Below are positions 16,285 to 26,300 of a stretch of 64,000 nt of DNA, in pieces (within the stretch, counting starts at the first letter, position 1; the number at the start of each line of letters is the position of its first letter). A program made the position numbers and the translations under genes. The notes under the pieces are model-generated. The model saw nothing but the letters and a program-made list of their open reading frames with translations. It was not told where the DNA came from and did not search any database. Source of the stretch: CAIQPS01 sp963843455 (GTDB lineage Bacteria; Actinomycetota; Thermoleophilia; RBG-16-64-13); NCBI GenBank assembly GCA_963843455.1, contig CAWJKE010000006.1, forward strand, positions 62,001 to 126,000. Direction: 5' to 3'.

Positions 16285-17655
16285 TCAGTCCTCCCCCGGA
16301 GTGAGCAGCCTGACCAACTCCCGTACGTCACTCATGGCTTCCAGTCCCTGGATGGCGTCCACGATCTCGCCCAACCGTTCATCCGCAAAAGTCCCGGGCG
16401 CGAAGGCGGCGCAGTCCCGGAACCGTTGCAGATGTTCCTCCCTGGAAAGCGGCATTCCGGGAAAGCCGGGCGCCAGGTCGGCCTTCCGCATGTACTCCTT
16501 GCCGTCCAGGGTCACAATTCGCATGTCCAGCGCAGTGTGCCCGCGTTCGTCGAGGGCGCTGTCGGGAACCACGTCGATCTTCTCGACCAGATGCAGCACC
16601 TGTGGGTCGCTGACGGCCTCTGCCTCGAAGTGGGTCAATTTGGATCCCTTGCGGACGAGAGCGTTCGCCACGCAGTATCGGATGCTGAACTGAGCGTTCA
16701 CCTTGGGGTTTGCGCCGACCTGGAAAGGATGCCCCACCAACTTGTAGATGTAGGGCGGGACCGTGACCTGCACCCGTTCCACGTCGCCGGACGTGAACCC
16801 CACTTCGGCCATCAGGTCCAGGATCGTCTCCGTGCTCCCCTGGGTCGCGCCGCAACTCGGGTATTTCTTGAACACGAGTTGCCCCAGCCGAAACGCGGTC
16901 CCCAGGTCAGAGACGATCTCTTCCGGGGATGTCCGGTCTCTCCCGAACAGATGAAGATAGCCGTAGACACCCTCGAGGAAATTGCGGGGGCCGGTGACAC
17001 CTCGAGCGGCCAGTCTCGCGCACGTGACTCCCGTCTCGGCCACCCATCCCTCGATCACCCGAACCGCCAGAGAGCCGTCCACGTTGGACTGAAAACTGCC
17101 GCCACACCTGTTGAAAGCCAGGGCCAGGGCATTCCAGGTCTCTTCTTCGGAAAGGCGCATGATCTTCGCCGCCGCCGCTGCTGTTGCGAAGGGGACGCAG
17201 ACGCCGGTCGGATCGAAGCCGTCGTACTGCGACTCTCCGAGGTTGAGCCGAATAGCCGATTCGGTCCCCACGAGGATCGCCGTCAGGAACTCCTCACCGC
17301 TTGTCCCGCCGACCAACTCGGAGGCGGCGAGCGCGGCCGGGATCACGGCCGAACCGATGTGGGCGCCGGGGACGAGGGCATCGCAGAAGTCTAACGCCCT
17401 CGCCATCACGCCGTTCACGAACGCAGCGTGCTGGGCTGGGACCCTGCCTCCATGGATCAGGATGGAAGCCTCGGGCTTTCCCCCCAGATCCCGAGCGGCT
17501 TCTGCCAGTGTCTGGCAGCCCTCCGCCGAGGCTCCGCCGATGGTCGTGCCGACCACCGCCAGCACCTGGTCTTTGACGGTCTCTAGGACTTCCGCGGGTA
17601 TATCGCCGAAGTGTGTGCCGCACACGAACTCGACCAGTATGCGTTCACTGTCCAT
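16285..17655 (-). CDS. MmgE/PrpD family protein
   Basis: The 456-residue product has the MmgE/PrpD signature: an all-helical part with VNGVMARALDFCDALVPGAH and GSAVIPAALAASELVGG, and an alpha/beta part with FKKYPSCGATQGSTETILDL. The family includes 2-methylcitrate dehydratase, cis-aconitate decarboxylase and imidodisuccinate epimerase, all acting on polycarboxylates. The start ATG 17655 follows a G-rich ribosome site; an ATG at 17703 is possible but poorly supported. It is convergent with the mutase E gene (9 bases between stops). A joint pathway with the mutase is only suggested by position. Confidence 0.85.
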   Translation of the reverse strand: MDSERILVEFVCGTHFGDIPAEVLETVKDQVLAVVGTTIGGASAEGCQTLAEAARDLGGKPEASILIHGGRVPAQHAAFVNGVMARALDFCDALVPGAHIGSAVIPAALAASELVGGTSGEEFLTAILVGTESAIRLNLGESQYDGFDPTGVCVPFATAAAAAKIMRLSEEETWNALALAFNRCGGSFQSNVDGSLAVRVIEGWVAETGVTCARLAARGVTGPRNFLEGVYGYLHLFGRDRTSPEEIVSDLGTAFRLGQLVFKKYPSCGATQGSTETILDLMAEVGFTSGDVERVQVTVPPYIYKLVGHPFQVGANPKVNAQFSIRYCVANALVRKGSKLTHFEAEAVSDPQVLHLVEKIDVVPDSALDERGHTALDMRIVTLDGKEYMRKADLAPGFPGMPLSREEHLQRFRDCAAFAPGTFADERLGEIVDAIQGLEAMSDVRELVRLLTPGED

Positions 17656-17812
17656 TGTCCCCCCGATCGCTCCACTTTCAGCGGCGAACTCGCCTTGGGT
17701 CATTCTAGTGGACAGGATTGGCGAGCGGCCGGCGATGCGGAACTTGCCGGGCGCGCCCGGTCTGTCTAGTATGAAACGCCGTTCCGAACCCCAGTCAGGC
17801 GAGCGAATTGCG

Positions 17813-18520
17813 ATGTCTAGCCAGAATCTGATCCTCTATTCTCTACTCGTTGTCCCGTTCGTCCTGGTCTGGTGGGTGCAATCGCGGGTCCGTCGGGTCT
17901 TCCAGCAGGAGGATCAGTTCCAGAACACTGGACATGTGAACGGGCTGGAAGCCGCGCGAGGGCTCCTCGATCGGGCCGGTCTGGGCCATGTCCGTTTGCG
18001 CGTGACCGACACCACCAGGTTCTACAACGATTCCTACGATCCGGTCGACAAGGTCCTCGAACTGTCGCCGCGCACTGCCAGGAGGGCGACACTGCTCGCG
18101 GTCGGCGTCGCCGGCCACGAGGTGGGGCACGCGGTGCAGGACGCCGAGGGCTATCGGCTCATGCGCCTCCGCACGTGGATGGGTAGGTGGCTCATAGTGT
18201 TCTCCACCATCAGCCCCTTCGCCTTCATCGGAGGTTTCTTTCTGGGCAGCGTATTCCTGATGTGGGTGGCCGTGGGCGTCCTCGCGCTGCAGGTGGTATT
18301 CGCCCTCGTGACCCTCCCGGTGGAGTTCAATGCGAGTAAGCGGGCCATCCCTCTGCTGGAAGGGAGCCGGATGATCGCCGCGAGCGAGGAGGCAAGCATC
18401 CGCAGGGTCCTGCGCGCCGCTGCCTTGACCTATCTCGTCTCGGTGGCAGTCAGGGTGGCGGTGTTCCTCTTCTGGTTCATCGTTCTGGCCGTGGCGACGG
18501 GAGTTCAGCTGCCTCTCTGA
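17813..18520 (+). CDS. YugP-type membrane zinc metallopeptidase
   Basis: The 235-residue protein has an N-terminal membrane helix (NLILYSLLVVPFVLVWWV), the zinc motif HEVGHAVQ near residue 102 within GVAGHEVGHAVQDAEGY, and two to three further membrane helices, the last near the C-terminus. The segment LPVEFNASKRAIPLLEGS is a hallmark of the YugP/neutral zinc metallopeptidase family. An in-frame ATG at 17771 is an alternative start; neither start has a clear ribosome site. It converges with the fusion gene with only two bases between stops. Confidence 0.8.
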   Translation: MSSQNLILYSLLVVPFVLVWWVQSRVRRVFQQEDQFQNTGHVNGLEAARGLLDRAGLGHVRLRVTDTTRFYNDSYDPVDKVLELSPRTARRATLLAVGVAGHEVGHAVQDAEGYRLMRLRTWMGRWLIVFSTISPFAFIGGFFLGSVFLMWVAVGVLALQVVFALVTLPVEFNASKRAIPLLEGSRMIAASEEASIRRVLRAAALTYLVSVAVRVAVFLFWFIVLAVATGVQLPL

Positions 18521-18522
18521 GA

Positions 18523-21500
18523 TTACTCACCCGGGGCGATTGAGCCGATCTCCCAGCGGCCGACCATCCCGATATCGGCGTGCTCCGCGATATTGCTTCC
18601 GAACCGGGCCACGCCCTCGAAGTCATCGACCTGTACGAGTAGCGCGACGGTGCCCATCCGTGGCACGATGACCGTGTCTTTGAGAGACGGTGTACCGGTG
18701 TAGATGCGGGCGTAGTCGATGTCTCCGCCGACCACCGACAGCACCCGGAACGAGTTCGTCTGCATGTGGAACGGCTGATCCATTGTCGTCGGGTTGACGA
18801 TCTCCCAAATCTCGTGGGTGCCCGTCTTCGACTGGATGGTGAACGGTCCCATATCGAAGTCCATCCCGTTCAGATACCCGTTGCCCATGTCCATGTTGAA
18901 CACGACCGTTCGCTTCGGCAGGGTGTTGAGATCGAGGGACGGGAGCGCTGCCTCGGGAGCTATCGAGCTGGGAAGAGGGTCGTTCACTGTGTTCCCCTCG
19001 GCGGTCATGGTGAGCAGAGTGACCTGCACAGCCGCCGACATGTCGTAATTGCCCATGCTCGTGCCGCTGGCACCCATCCCGCCGCCGGTCCCCGTGCTCG
19101 TGGAGGGGGCGGTGCCACCGTAGTAGCCCAGGGGGTCGTACATGAAGGGGTTGTACGCTCCGTTGATGCCGTTGTTCAGGAGCCACGAGCCTTGCGTGGT
19201 CAGGGCCACCCCGACGACGGGTTGGGCAAACGCGAGCTGCTGGTCGGCTTGTATCTGCAGCAGGTCGCCCGTCTGGACCAATTCCGCCAGGCTGGTTTGG
19301 ATCTGATTGAGAACGGCGGCGGTTAGCACATCCAGGCGCGCGCCCTTGGTCTCGCCTATCTCGGCAAGGCTCCGGCCTTGTCCCAGCGCAGTGAGGATCT
19401 CGGTGGTAGTCATACCGAGCAGATTGGTGACGGCAGGCCAATATGCGTATGTGGCCGGATTCTGGCCTCCGTACGTGCCGGGACTGTATATCCCGCTCCC
19501 GCTCGCACTGCCGCTCCCGTCGCCGCCCATTCCGCCACTCAAGCTCCCCGAGCCCGACCCCAGACCGTACAAGCCGCTGCCGTAGACGCCGGTGACTCCC
19601 GTGCCTTGGCGGTACATTCCCGCTCCGTAGTAGACGGGAGGCCGGCTGCTGCGGCTCTGATCGGACATCGAGAGGCCGGTCAGGGCCGTGCCCGCGCCAC
19701 TCGGGTTCTGTCGCGAATATGGCAACGAGATCAACCTAGAGCTTCCCTGCGTGGTGGTGGCCTTGACCAGAATGTCGGCCCGTTCGCCCGGCGCCAGCAC
19801 GAGGGTTGAGATCGTATAGGGCTTGTCCAAGAGGCCTCCGTCGGTACCGACAAGGTACAAGAGATGGTTCTCGAGGTAGAGGCGGTAGAAGCGGGCGTTA
19901 CTCGCGTTGATGATCCTCCAGCGCTGCACCTGCCCCCGCTTGACCGACAGTACCGGGTTCAGCTGCCCGTTGACGGTGACGATGCTGCCCTCCTTGCCGT
20001 ACATGAAGTCGCTCATGAAGAGGTGAGCCTGCGGGGCGTTGCCTGATACCGCGACATCCTTGATGACCATCACGTGGGTTTCGTATGCTGCCAGCGCCGG
20101 AGTGTCGTCTTCCACGATGACCGGTGCCAACAGTCCCCCCCACTGCTGCTCTGCTGTCAGCCCATGCACGCCGGGGTGGATGAACCCGAGTGTGCCGCCG
20201 GGCTGCTTCGAGAGGTCGTACTCGTATTTGTAGCTCTCGCCTGGCGCCACATCGACCGTCGCGTCGTCGGCCGGCTGCGTGGGCGATACATGGAGGCCGT
20301 AAACCCGCAGGTTCGTGTGGTTCTTCTCGTAGCCAAGCGCGTTCTTCTCGCTGGTAGCCGGCAAGGAGTTGATCAGTTCGAGGTCGAGCCTGTCGCCCCG
20401 TCTTACTCTGATGAGGGGCCCGGGATAGTCTCCGTTGTAGGTCATCACGTTCGCGGTCGTGTTCCCCAGGGTGATCTGGGCCAGCTTGGCCTCGAGTTTG
20501 CCCTCGAACACGCCGCCGGTACTGCTCGAGTTGTCGAGCTCGACCGGGTCCTTGAAGTCGTCCCCGGGTGCCGGATCGATCCGATAGGGCCACGCGCCGC
20601 CCGTTACGCTGGCGTAGAGGCCGGAGTTGCCGTAGAGGTTGTACTCGCTGGGATCATATGTCCCGCCCGCTCCAGTCATACCCGCGCCACTGAGCACCGG
20701 CCCGGGCCCCGATCCTGAGGTCGCTACCGCCGGGGCGTTCGTTCCAGACTTGCCGATCAACAGCCCGACGCAGACCAGCAAGAGCGCGAGAGTCAATCCC
20801 AGCATCACGTATGCGACGACCGCCGGCTTGCGAAGCCACAAGAGCCATTTGGGGAGGATCTTTTGCCGGTGCGTGGCTGTCAGCGCTGGCTCCGGCCCGG
20901 GCTCGAGAGCGAGGGGAAGCGCGCGGGCCTGAACCTCCTCATCGAGAGCGAGCAGCCGCCCGTCCTGCATGGTGAGGGCCCGGGTGGCATAAGGGATCAG
21001 ATCGAGGTTGTGGGTGACCATCAGAACGGTGACGCCGGTCTGATGGATCTTCTGTAGCGCGGCGACGATCATCAACTCGGTCTGCACGTCGAGGTCGCTC
21101 GTCGGCTCGTCGGCTATCAGTATCTCCGGTCTGTTCATGAGCGCCCGGGCGATGGCCACGCGCCGGGTCTCTCCTCCCGAAAGCTGCCGGGGCAGGGCTT
21201 CCGCCCGGCTACCCAGCCCGACAAGGGTGAGAACCTCGCCGGCCCGCTCGAGGCGGTCTTCGGAGCTTCCTTCGCCGCCGAACATGCTCGGGATCGCGAC
21301 GTTCTGGATGACGCTGAGCGAGGGCAGCATGCTGGCGGTCTGAAAGACAAAGCCGATCTTGTTGCTTCGCAGGTCCGAGAGTTCCTTCTCGTCCAGCGTC
21401 TGCAGATCTTTGCCATCGATAAGAACCTGTCCGGCCGTGGGCTTGATGAAGCCGGCGCAGAGGTTGAGCAGCGTGGTCTTCCCCGAGCCCGAACGTCCGA

Positions 21501-21612
21501 CCACCATCAAGAACTCGCCGCGTTCGATCTCCAGGTCGACATCGCGCACGGGTGTGATGGTGGTCGATTCATCCAGCTGGAACATCTTCGTGACGCTCTT
21601 GAGGCGGATCAT
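18523..21612 (-). CDS. ABC transporter ATPase fused to a membrane helix and a degenerate multicopper-oxidase domain
   Basis: One uninterrupted frame of 1029 residues starts at ATG 21612 with GGGAGG upstream. Residues 1-225 are a complete MacB/LolD-type ATPase: Walker A GRSGSGKTT at 39-47, Q-loop VFQTASMLPSLSV, signature LSGGETRR, Walker B ILIADEPTSDLD and H-loop VTHNLD. A linker leads to one membrane helix (about 262-284). Residues from about 360 resemble a multicopper oxidase or its cupredoxin scaffold, with a Gly/Tyr-rich insert and a small helical module (GMTTTEILTALGQGRSLAEI). The copper motifs are degraded: GLHVSP, FIHPGVHG, DQPFHMQTNSF, and FGSNIAEHADIGM in place of H-C-H. It is 11 bases behind the FtsX-type permease, so it should energise that permease with an outside domain attached. 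Confidence 0.85.
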   Translation of the reverse strand: MIRLKSVTKMFQLDESTTITPVRDVDLEIERGEFLMVVGRSGSGKTTLLNLCAGFIKPTAGQVLIDGKDLQTLDEKELSDLRSNKIGFVFQTASMLPSLSVIQNVAIPSMFGGEGSSEDRLERAGEVLTLVGLGSRAEALPRQLSGGETRRVAIARALMNRPEILIADEPTSDLDVQTELMIVAALQKIHQTGVTVLMVTHNLDLIPYATRALTMQDGRLLALDEEVQARALPLALEPGPEPALTATHRQKILPKWLLWLRKPAVVAYVMLGLTLALLLVCVGLLIGKSGTNAPAVATSGSGPGPVLSGAGMTGAGGTYDPSEYNLYGNSGLYASVTGGAWPYRIDPAPGDDFKDPVELDNSSSTGGVFEGKLEAKLAQITLGNTTANVMTYNGDYPGPLIRVRRGDRLDLELINSLPATSEKNALGYEKNHTNLRVYGLHVSPTQPADDATVDVAPGESYKYEYDLSKQPGGTLGFIHPGVHGLTAEQQWGGLLAPVIVEDDTPALAAYETHVMVIKDVAVSGNAPQAHLFMSDFMYGKEGSIVTVNGQLNPVLSVKRGQVQRWRIINASNARFYRLYLENHLLYLVGTDGGLLDKPYTISTLVLAPGERADILVKATTTQGSSRLISLPYSRQNPSGAGTALTGLSMSDQSRSSRPPVYYGAGMYRQGTGVTGVYGSGLYGLGSGSGSLSGGMGGDGSGSASGSGIYSPGTYGGQNPATYAYWPAVTNLLGMTTTEILTALGQGRSLAEIGETKGARLDVLTAAVLNQIQTSLAELVQTGDLLQIQADQQLAFAQPVVGVALTTQGSWLLNNGINGAYNPFMYDPLGYYGGTAPSTSTGTGGGMGASGTSMGNYDMSAAVQVTLLTMTAEGNTVNDPLPSSIAPEAALPSLDLNTLPKRTVVFNMDMGNGYLNGMDFDMGPFTIQSKTGTHEIWEIVNPTTMDQPFHMQTNSFRVLSVVGGDIDYARIYTGTPSLKDTVIVPRMGTVALLVQVDDFEGVARFGSNIAEHADIGMVGRWEIGSIAPGE

Positions 21613-21623
21613 GAACGGCCTCC

Positions 21624-22817
21624 CTACTCTTTCATGGCCAAAGCAGGCTCCGCGCGGCTGATCCTTCTGGCCGGGATGAGCACCGCGATGGTGGCGGTCA
21701 ACAGTGATAGGGCCAGAGCCAACGCAGTCATGGCTAGGAATGACCCGACCGAGGGGAAGAGGAACGGCATATGCAAAGAGCCCGCCAGGTAGTTTCGCAG
21801 CAGGAGGACCGCCAACGACGACAGCAACACACCGGCCAGCCCGCCGGCGAGCGACAGAAGGGCTGCTTCGGTCCACAGAGTCCGGAAGATGAAGAACGGA
21901 GTGGCGCCCGAGGCCCGAAGAAGCGCCATCTCCCGGCGCCGCTCGTGAGCCGCCATCGAGAAGACCAGGCCTATCAGGAGCGTCGAAACGACGTACGCAA
22001 GCCCCAGCATGACCAGCAGGAGCCACAGAAGGCCCAGCATCTGTTGGCGGAATGTTCCGAACAGATTGGGCGTCTCGATAGCGACCACGCCATCGACCTG
22101 GCGTTGGATCTGGGCGGCGACTTCGTGGGGGTCGGCGCTTGGGTCCACCTTCACGAGCACCGAAGAGATGCTGTCGGGCTGGACTACAAGGGGCGTCACA
22201 GCGGTCTTCGCCGACCACCGAGACAGTTCGTCCGCCGTCTCCTGGGTCATGAACAGGGTTCCGTCGACGCCGATGCCGGTGGGTTCCAGAGTACCTTTGA
22301 GATCGAGGTTATAGCCGTAGAGCATGATGTACTGCTCTCCCTCGGGTACGAAGACGTTCGTGCCGCCGATCACCTCTCCCTTGCCCAGGCCTCTTCCAAG
22401 CTGCTGCTGAAGCCACGGCGTCACCGAGAAGTCGGTCTTGGGATCGAAGACCACCATGAACATTTCGTCTACCGAGCAACAATGGGCGTTGAGGAGGGAC
22501 TGCAGGTATATCTGGGACGACGCCCGCTCGACTCCCTCCAACGCGGATACTTGCGCCAGCGTCTCGGCAGGCATCCACATCCGTATCGGCTTGCCCATCA
22601 GCAGAGCGCTTTCCATCTTGGTTTCGGCACCGTCGGGCAGGACCAAGATGTCGGCCCCGAGTCTCTCCAGACCGCGGTCGAGGCTGCTCTGCGCTCCGCG
22701 GACGACGAGGGCGGTGGCCACGAAGAAGGCAGCGACCCCGAAGACGCAGAGGAAGATTGTCACGCTCTTGACGACATTTCCTCGTACGTTCCGGATGGCA
22801 ATGCCGAAGACGTTCAC
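21624..22817 (-). CDS. FtsX/MacB-type ABC transporter permease
   Basis: The 397-residue protein starts with one membrane helix (SVTIFLCVFGVAAFFVATAL) and a large outside domain of about 220 residues. Three C-terminal helices follow, with the FtsX-family segment AAHERRREMALLRASGATPFF and an end in IPARRISRAEPALAMKE. The outside domain has an unusual Cys-Cys pair (LLNAHCCSVDEMFMVVFDP). Such permeases work mechanically with LolD/MacB ATPases to move lipoproteins, drugs or metals, or to activate outside proteins. The GTG start overlaps the stop of a 21-codon ORF. The partner ATPase fusion follows directly. Confidence 0.88.
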   Translation of the reverse strand: MNVFGIAIRNVRGNVVKSVTIFLCVFGVAAFFVATALVVRGAQSSLDRGLERLGADILVLPDGAETKMESALLMGKPIRMWMPAETLAQVSALEGVERASSQIYLQSLLNAHCCSVDEMFMVVFDPKTDFSVTPWLQQQLGRGLGKGEVIGGTNVFVPEGEQYIMLYGYNLDLKGTLEPTGIGVDGTLFMTQETADELSRWSAKTAVTPLVVQPDSISSVLVKVDPSADPHEVAAQIQRQVDGVVAIETPNLFGTFRQQMLGLLWLLLVMLGLAYVVSTLLIGLVFSMAAHERRREMALLRASGATPFFIFRTLWTEAALLSLAGGLAGVLLSSLAVLLLRNYLAGSLHMPFLFPSVGSFLAMTALALALSLLTATIAVLIPARRISRAEPALAMKE

Positions 22818-22879
22818 GGCAGCTTCTTGGCCGTGCGGTAGTACGCCGACGTCCCCACGCTCGCCCCCATTTCGGACAT
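22814..22879 (-). CDS. Possible 21-residue leader ORF coupled to the permease
   Basis: ATG at 22879 follows a GAGG-containing site. The ORF encodes MSEMGASVGTSAYYRTAKKL plus Pro and ends with TGA overlapping the permease GTG. This could couple translation, or be the remnant of a lost upstream gene. No homology is recognised. Confidence 0.3.
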   Translation of the reverse strand: MSEMGASVGTSAYYRTAKKLP

Positions 22880-23309
22880 CCTCGATCTCCCCTCACGATG
22901 GCGACTGCCGGAGGGCCGGGGAAGGAGCCGGTCGACAGCGGGCTGTCGCTACGGCGCACAACGTTCTTCCCGACCGTCAGAGGGCGATACCCAATCGACC
23001 CATTCCTAATCCCTGCCACCGGCGGCCACAGGTGGACCCCCCCAGTGTACATGGGCATAGGCTGAACGGGCGATGTTTGGATTTCCCTGGATATGGTCAT
23101 CTTGGGTTTGGCTGGGATGCCACGTTCTGAGTAAGATGGTCGGTATCTGACGCTAGGGGTGTAAACGGCGTACGGAGGAGGTGGGAACTCCACGAGGTGG
23201 CTTGGGCGGCACGCGTGTGCTGCCCGACTGCAGAACTCCGCAAGAATTCCAGCACAGATCCATGCAGGTCGTCTGTTGGTATTCAACATGAACCGAGGGA
23301 GAATCGGAT
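22880..23309. other. Divergent intergenic region without a recognisable gene
   Basis: This 430-base stretch lies between the permease operon and the large multicopper oxidase. It has no ORF with conserved sequence and no clear tRNA or riboswitch fold. It must contain the divergent promoters; a region of lower GC around 23040-23160 is the likeliest place. Confidence 0.4.
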
Positions 23310-26300
23310 ATGAAGAAGGTGAGACTACCCGTCGCTGTCGTCGCCGTTCTGCTGCTTGCGATCGTCCTGTTGGGCGGTTACCAGGGGCAGGCAGATTCAG
23401 CCGCAGTAGGGAACCGGGCCGTCACCAAGAGCCACGACAAGGCTGCGATCCGGGACAAGATTGACAAGAAGGTAACGAACGCGGACCGCGTTGCCGCCGC
23501 CGAGCGTGCGGCCGCCCTCCCAGCGGCCCCCTTGGCCGCTCCGCCCGTCCAGGGTGGCACTCCGAACTACTTCGGGCCCGAGCCCAACTGGGCGTACAGC
23601 CCTCAGCCCAGCGTCAGTCCTGCCGGGGCTATCACTGGCGGCATCCGCAAGTTCGTCGACACCTTGCCGAACTTCACGGTGGCTGTCAAGGACACCACCA
23701 CGTACCCAGGTTCCGACTATTACGAGATCGCGTTGGTGCAGTACACCCAGAAGATGCACGCCGATCTCAACCCTACGACCCTGCGGGGGTACGTGCAGAT
23801 CTCTACCACCACGGTCCCTGGGGCCCACCTCGCTCTGACCTACCCGAACGGCACGGCGATCAGGGACAATGCTGGTAACCCGGTGTTCACGGTGGCAGCC
23901 CCGAGCTATCTGGGCCCCGCGATTGTGGCGACCAAGGACAGGCCGGTCCGGGTGAAGTTCACCAACTATCTGCCCCTCGCAGCCAATGGCGGGGATCTGT
24001 TCCTGCCCGTTGACACCACCGGGATGGGCGCCGGCCAGGGCCCCTTGGGGGCTGCCGTCACGCCGGGCAACCTTGTGAACTATGCGCAGAACCGTGCGAC
24101 TCTCCACCTGCATGGCGGCCTCACCCCGTGGATCAGCGACGGGACGCCGCATCAGTGGACCACGCCGGCGGGCGAGAAGACCGACTATCCCAAGGGTGTG
24201 AGTGTCTCCAACGTCCCCGACATGCCCGATCCGGGCCCGGGGTCGCTGACGTTCTTCTACAGCAACCAGCAGAGCGCCCGTCTGATGTTCTACCACGACC
24301 ACGCGTACGGCATCACCCGGCTGAACGTGTACGCAGGCGAAGCCGCGCCCTACATCCTGACTGACCCGACAGAAGCGGGCCTCCAAGGCGGGGTTATCCC
24401 GGCCGCGGCCGACACCATCCCGCTGGCCATCCAAGACAAGACCTTCGTCGACACTACACCGACAGTCAATTCGGTCGGCACTACGGTGGCCAAGACCCTT
24501 ATCACCGACCCCACCTGGCCGTTCGCCATCAACTCGGCTAGGAACGACCTGTGGTATCCACACGTGTACATGCCCAACCAGAACCCAAATGATCTGGCCG
24601 GCGTGAACGCGTTCGGCCGCTGGGACTACGGGCCGTGGTTCTGGCCCCCATGGACCGTTGCGAACCCGCCCATCGTCAACGCGGACGGCTCGGTCACTCC
24701 CAATCTGCCGGATCTTTCGGTAACCATGGAGGCCTTCCACGACACCGCGCTGGTCAACGGCAAGGCGTACCCGACCCTGACGGTGTCTCCCAAGACCTAC
24801 CGCTTCAAGATCCTCAACGCGGCCAACGACCGCATGTGGAACCTGCAGCTCTACCAGACGAGCAACATCGTCGGCGGAATCAAGGTGACCGCTGGTGGCT
24901 CCGGATACGTCACGCCGCCTCGAGTCACCATCGCGAGGGCGGCGGGCGACACCACCGGCAAGGGCGCCACCGCGGTCGCGAACATAGACACCACGGTCGG
25001 TAGCCCGACCTACGGTCAGGTGACCAGCATCGATCTAGTGACGGTGGGCAGCAGCTACACCGTCGCTCCGCTCGTGACCATCGCTCCTCCGGTCAGCGGC
25101 ACCGCTGCGACCGCCACGGCGTCGCTCTACACCTCTCCGACTGAAGTCGGCATGGTCCCGGCTGTCGCCGGCACCGACAACTTCCCGGTCGAGTGGACTG
25201 CGGCGCACGATCGGTCAGCCGGGCGACATCCTCGACGGCCGCTGGGGCGGCGTTCCCGACCCGGCCAAGATCGGTCCCTCGATGATCCAGATCGGTACCG
25301 AAGGCGGATTCTTGCCGGCCCCGGTAGTCTGGAACAACATCCCCATCGGTTGGGATAGGGATCCGAAGAGCATCACCGTCGGCAGCGTGAAGGAGCACAA
25401 CCTGTTCCTCGGTCCGGCCGAACGCGCTGACGTGATCATCGACTTCTCCGCGTTTGCCGGCAAGACCATCATCCTGTACAACGATGGGCCCGCGGCCGTT
25501 CCCGCGGCCGACTCCCGCCTGGACTACTACACCAGCGACCTCGACCAGACCGCCACCGGTGGCTCCACCAAGACTCTGCCCGGCTATGGTCCCAGCACCA
25601 GGACCATCATGCAGATCAAGGTGAGCGCGACTGCCCCGGCCCCCGCCTATAACCTGGCCGCCCTCCAGGCTGAGTTCGCCACCACGGCCACCCATCAGGG
25701 CGTGTTCAAGCGCAGTCAGGATCAGATCATCGTTCCGCAGGACACCTACAATAGCGCCTACAACTCTAGCTTCCCTGCCGGAACCACCGCCTACGCGCGG
25801 ATCTCGAGCAATTCGCTGACCTTCACGCCCATCGGGGCAGCCGGCCCGGTCACGATCAACTTCAAGCCAAAGGCCATCCAAGAGCTCTTCGAGGATATCT
25901 ACGGCAGGATGATGGCGTTCCTGGGTGTCGAGATTCCCAACACGAACGGCACGAACCAGACGACCATCCACTACGGCTACATCGATCCGGTGACCGAGGT
26001 CTTGGACGACACGACCACCGGGGTCCAGATAGGGGCGGCCGGCGACGGTACTCAGATCTGGAAGATCACCCACAACGGAGTCGACACGCACCCCATCCAC
26101 TTCCACCTCTTCAATGTGCAGTTGATCAACCGGGTCGACTGGGCCGGCGTGGTCAAACCCCCCGACCCCAACGAGCTGGGTTGGAAGGAAACTGTGCGGA
26201 TGAACCCGCTCGAGGACGTCATCGTGGCTATGAGGCCGATCGCGCCCAAGGACCCGTTCGGCGTGCCCGACAGCATCCGTCCGCTGGATCCCACTAGCGC

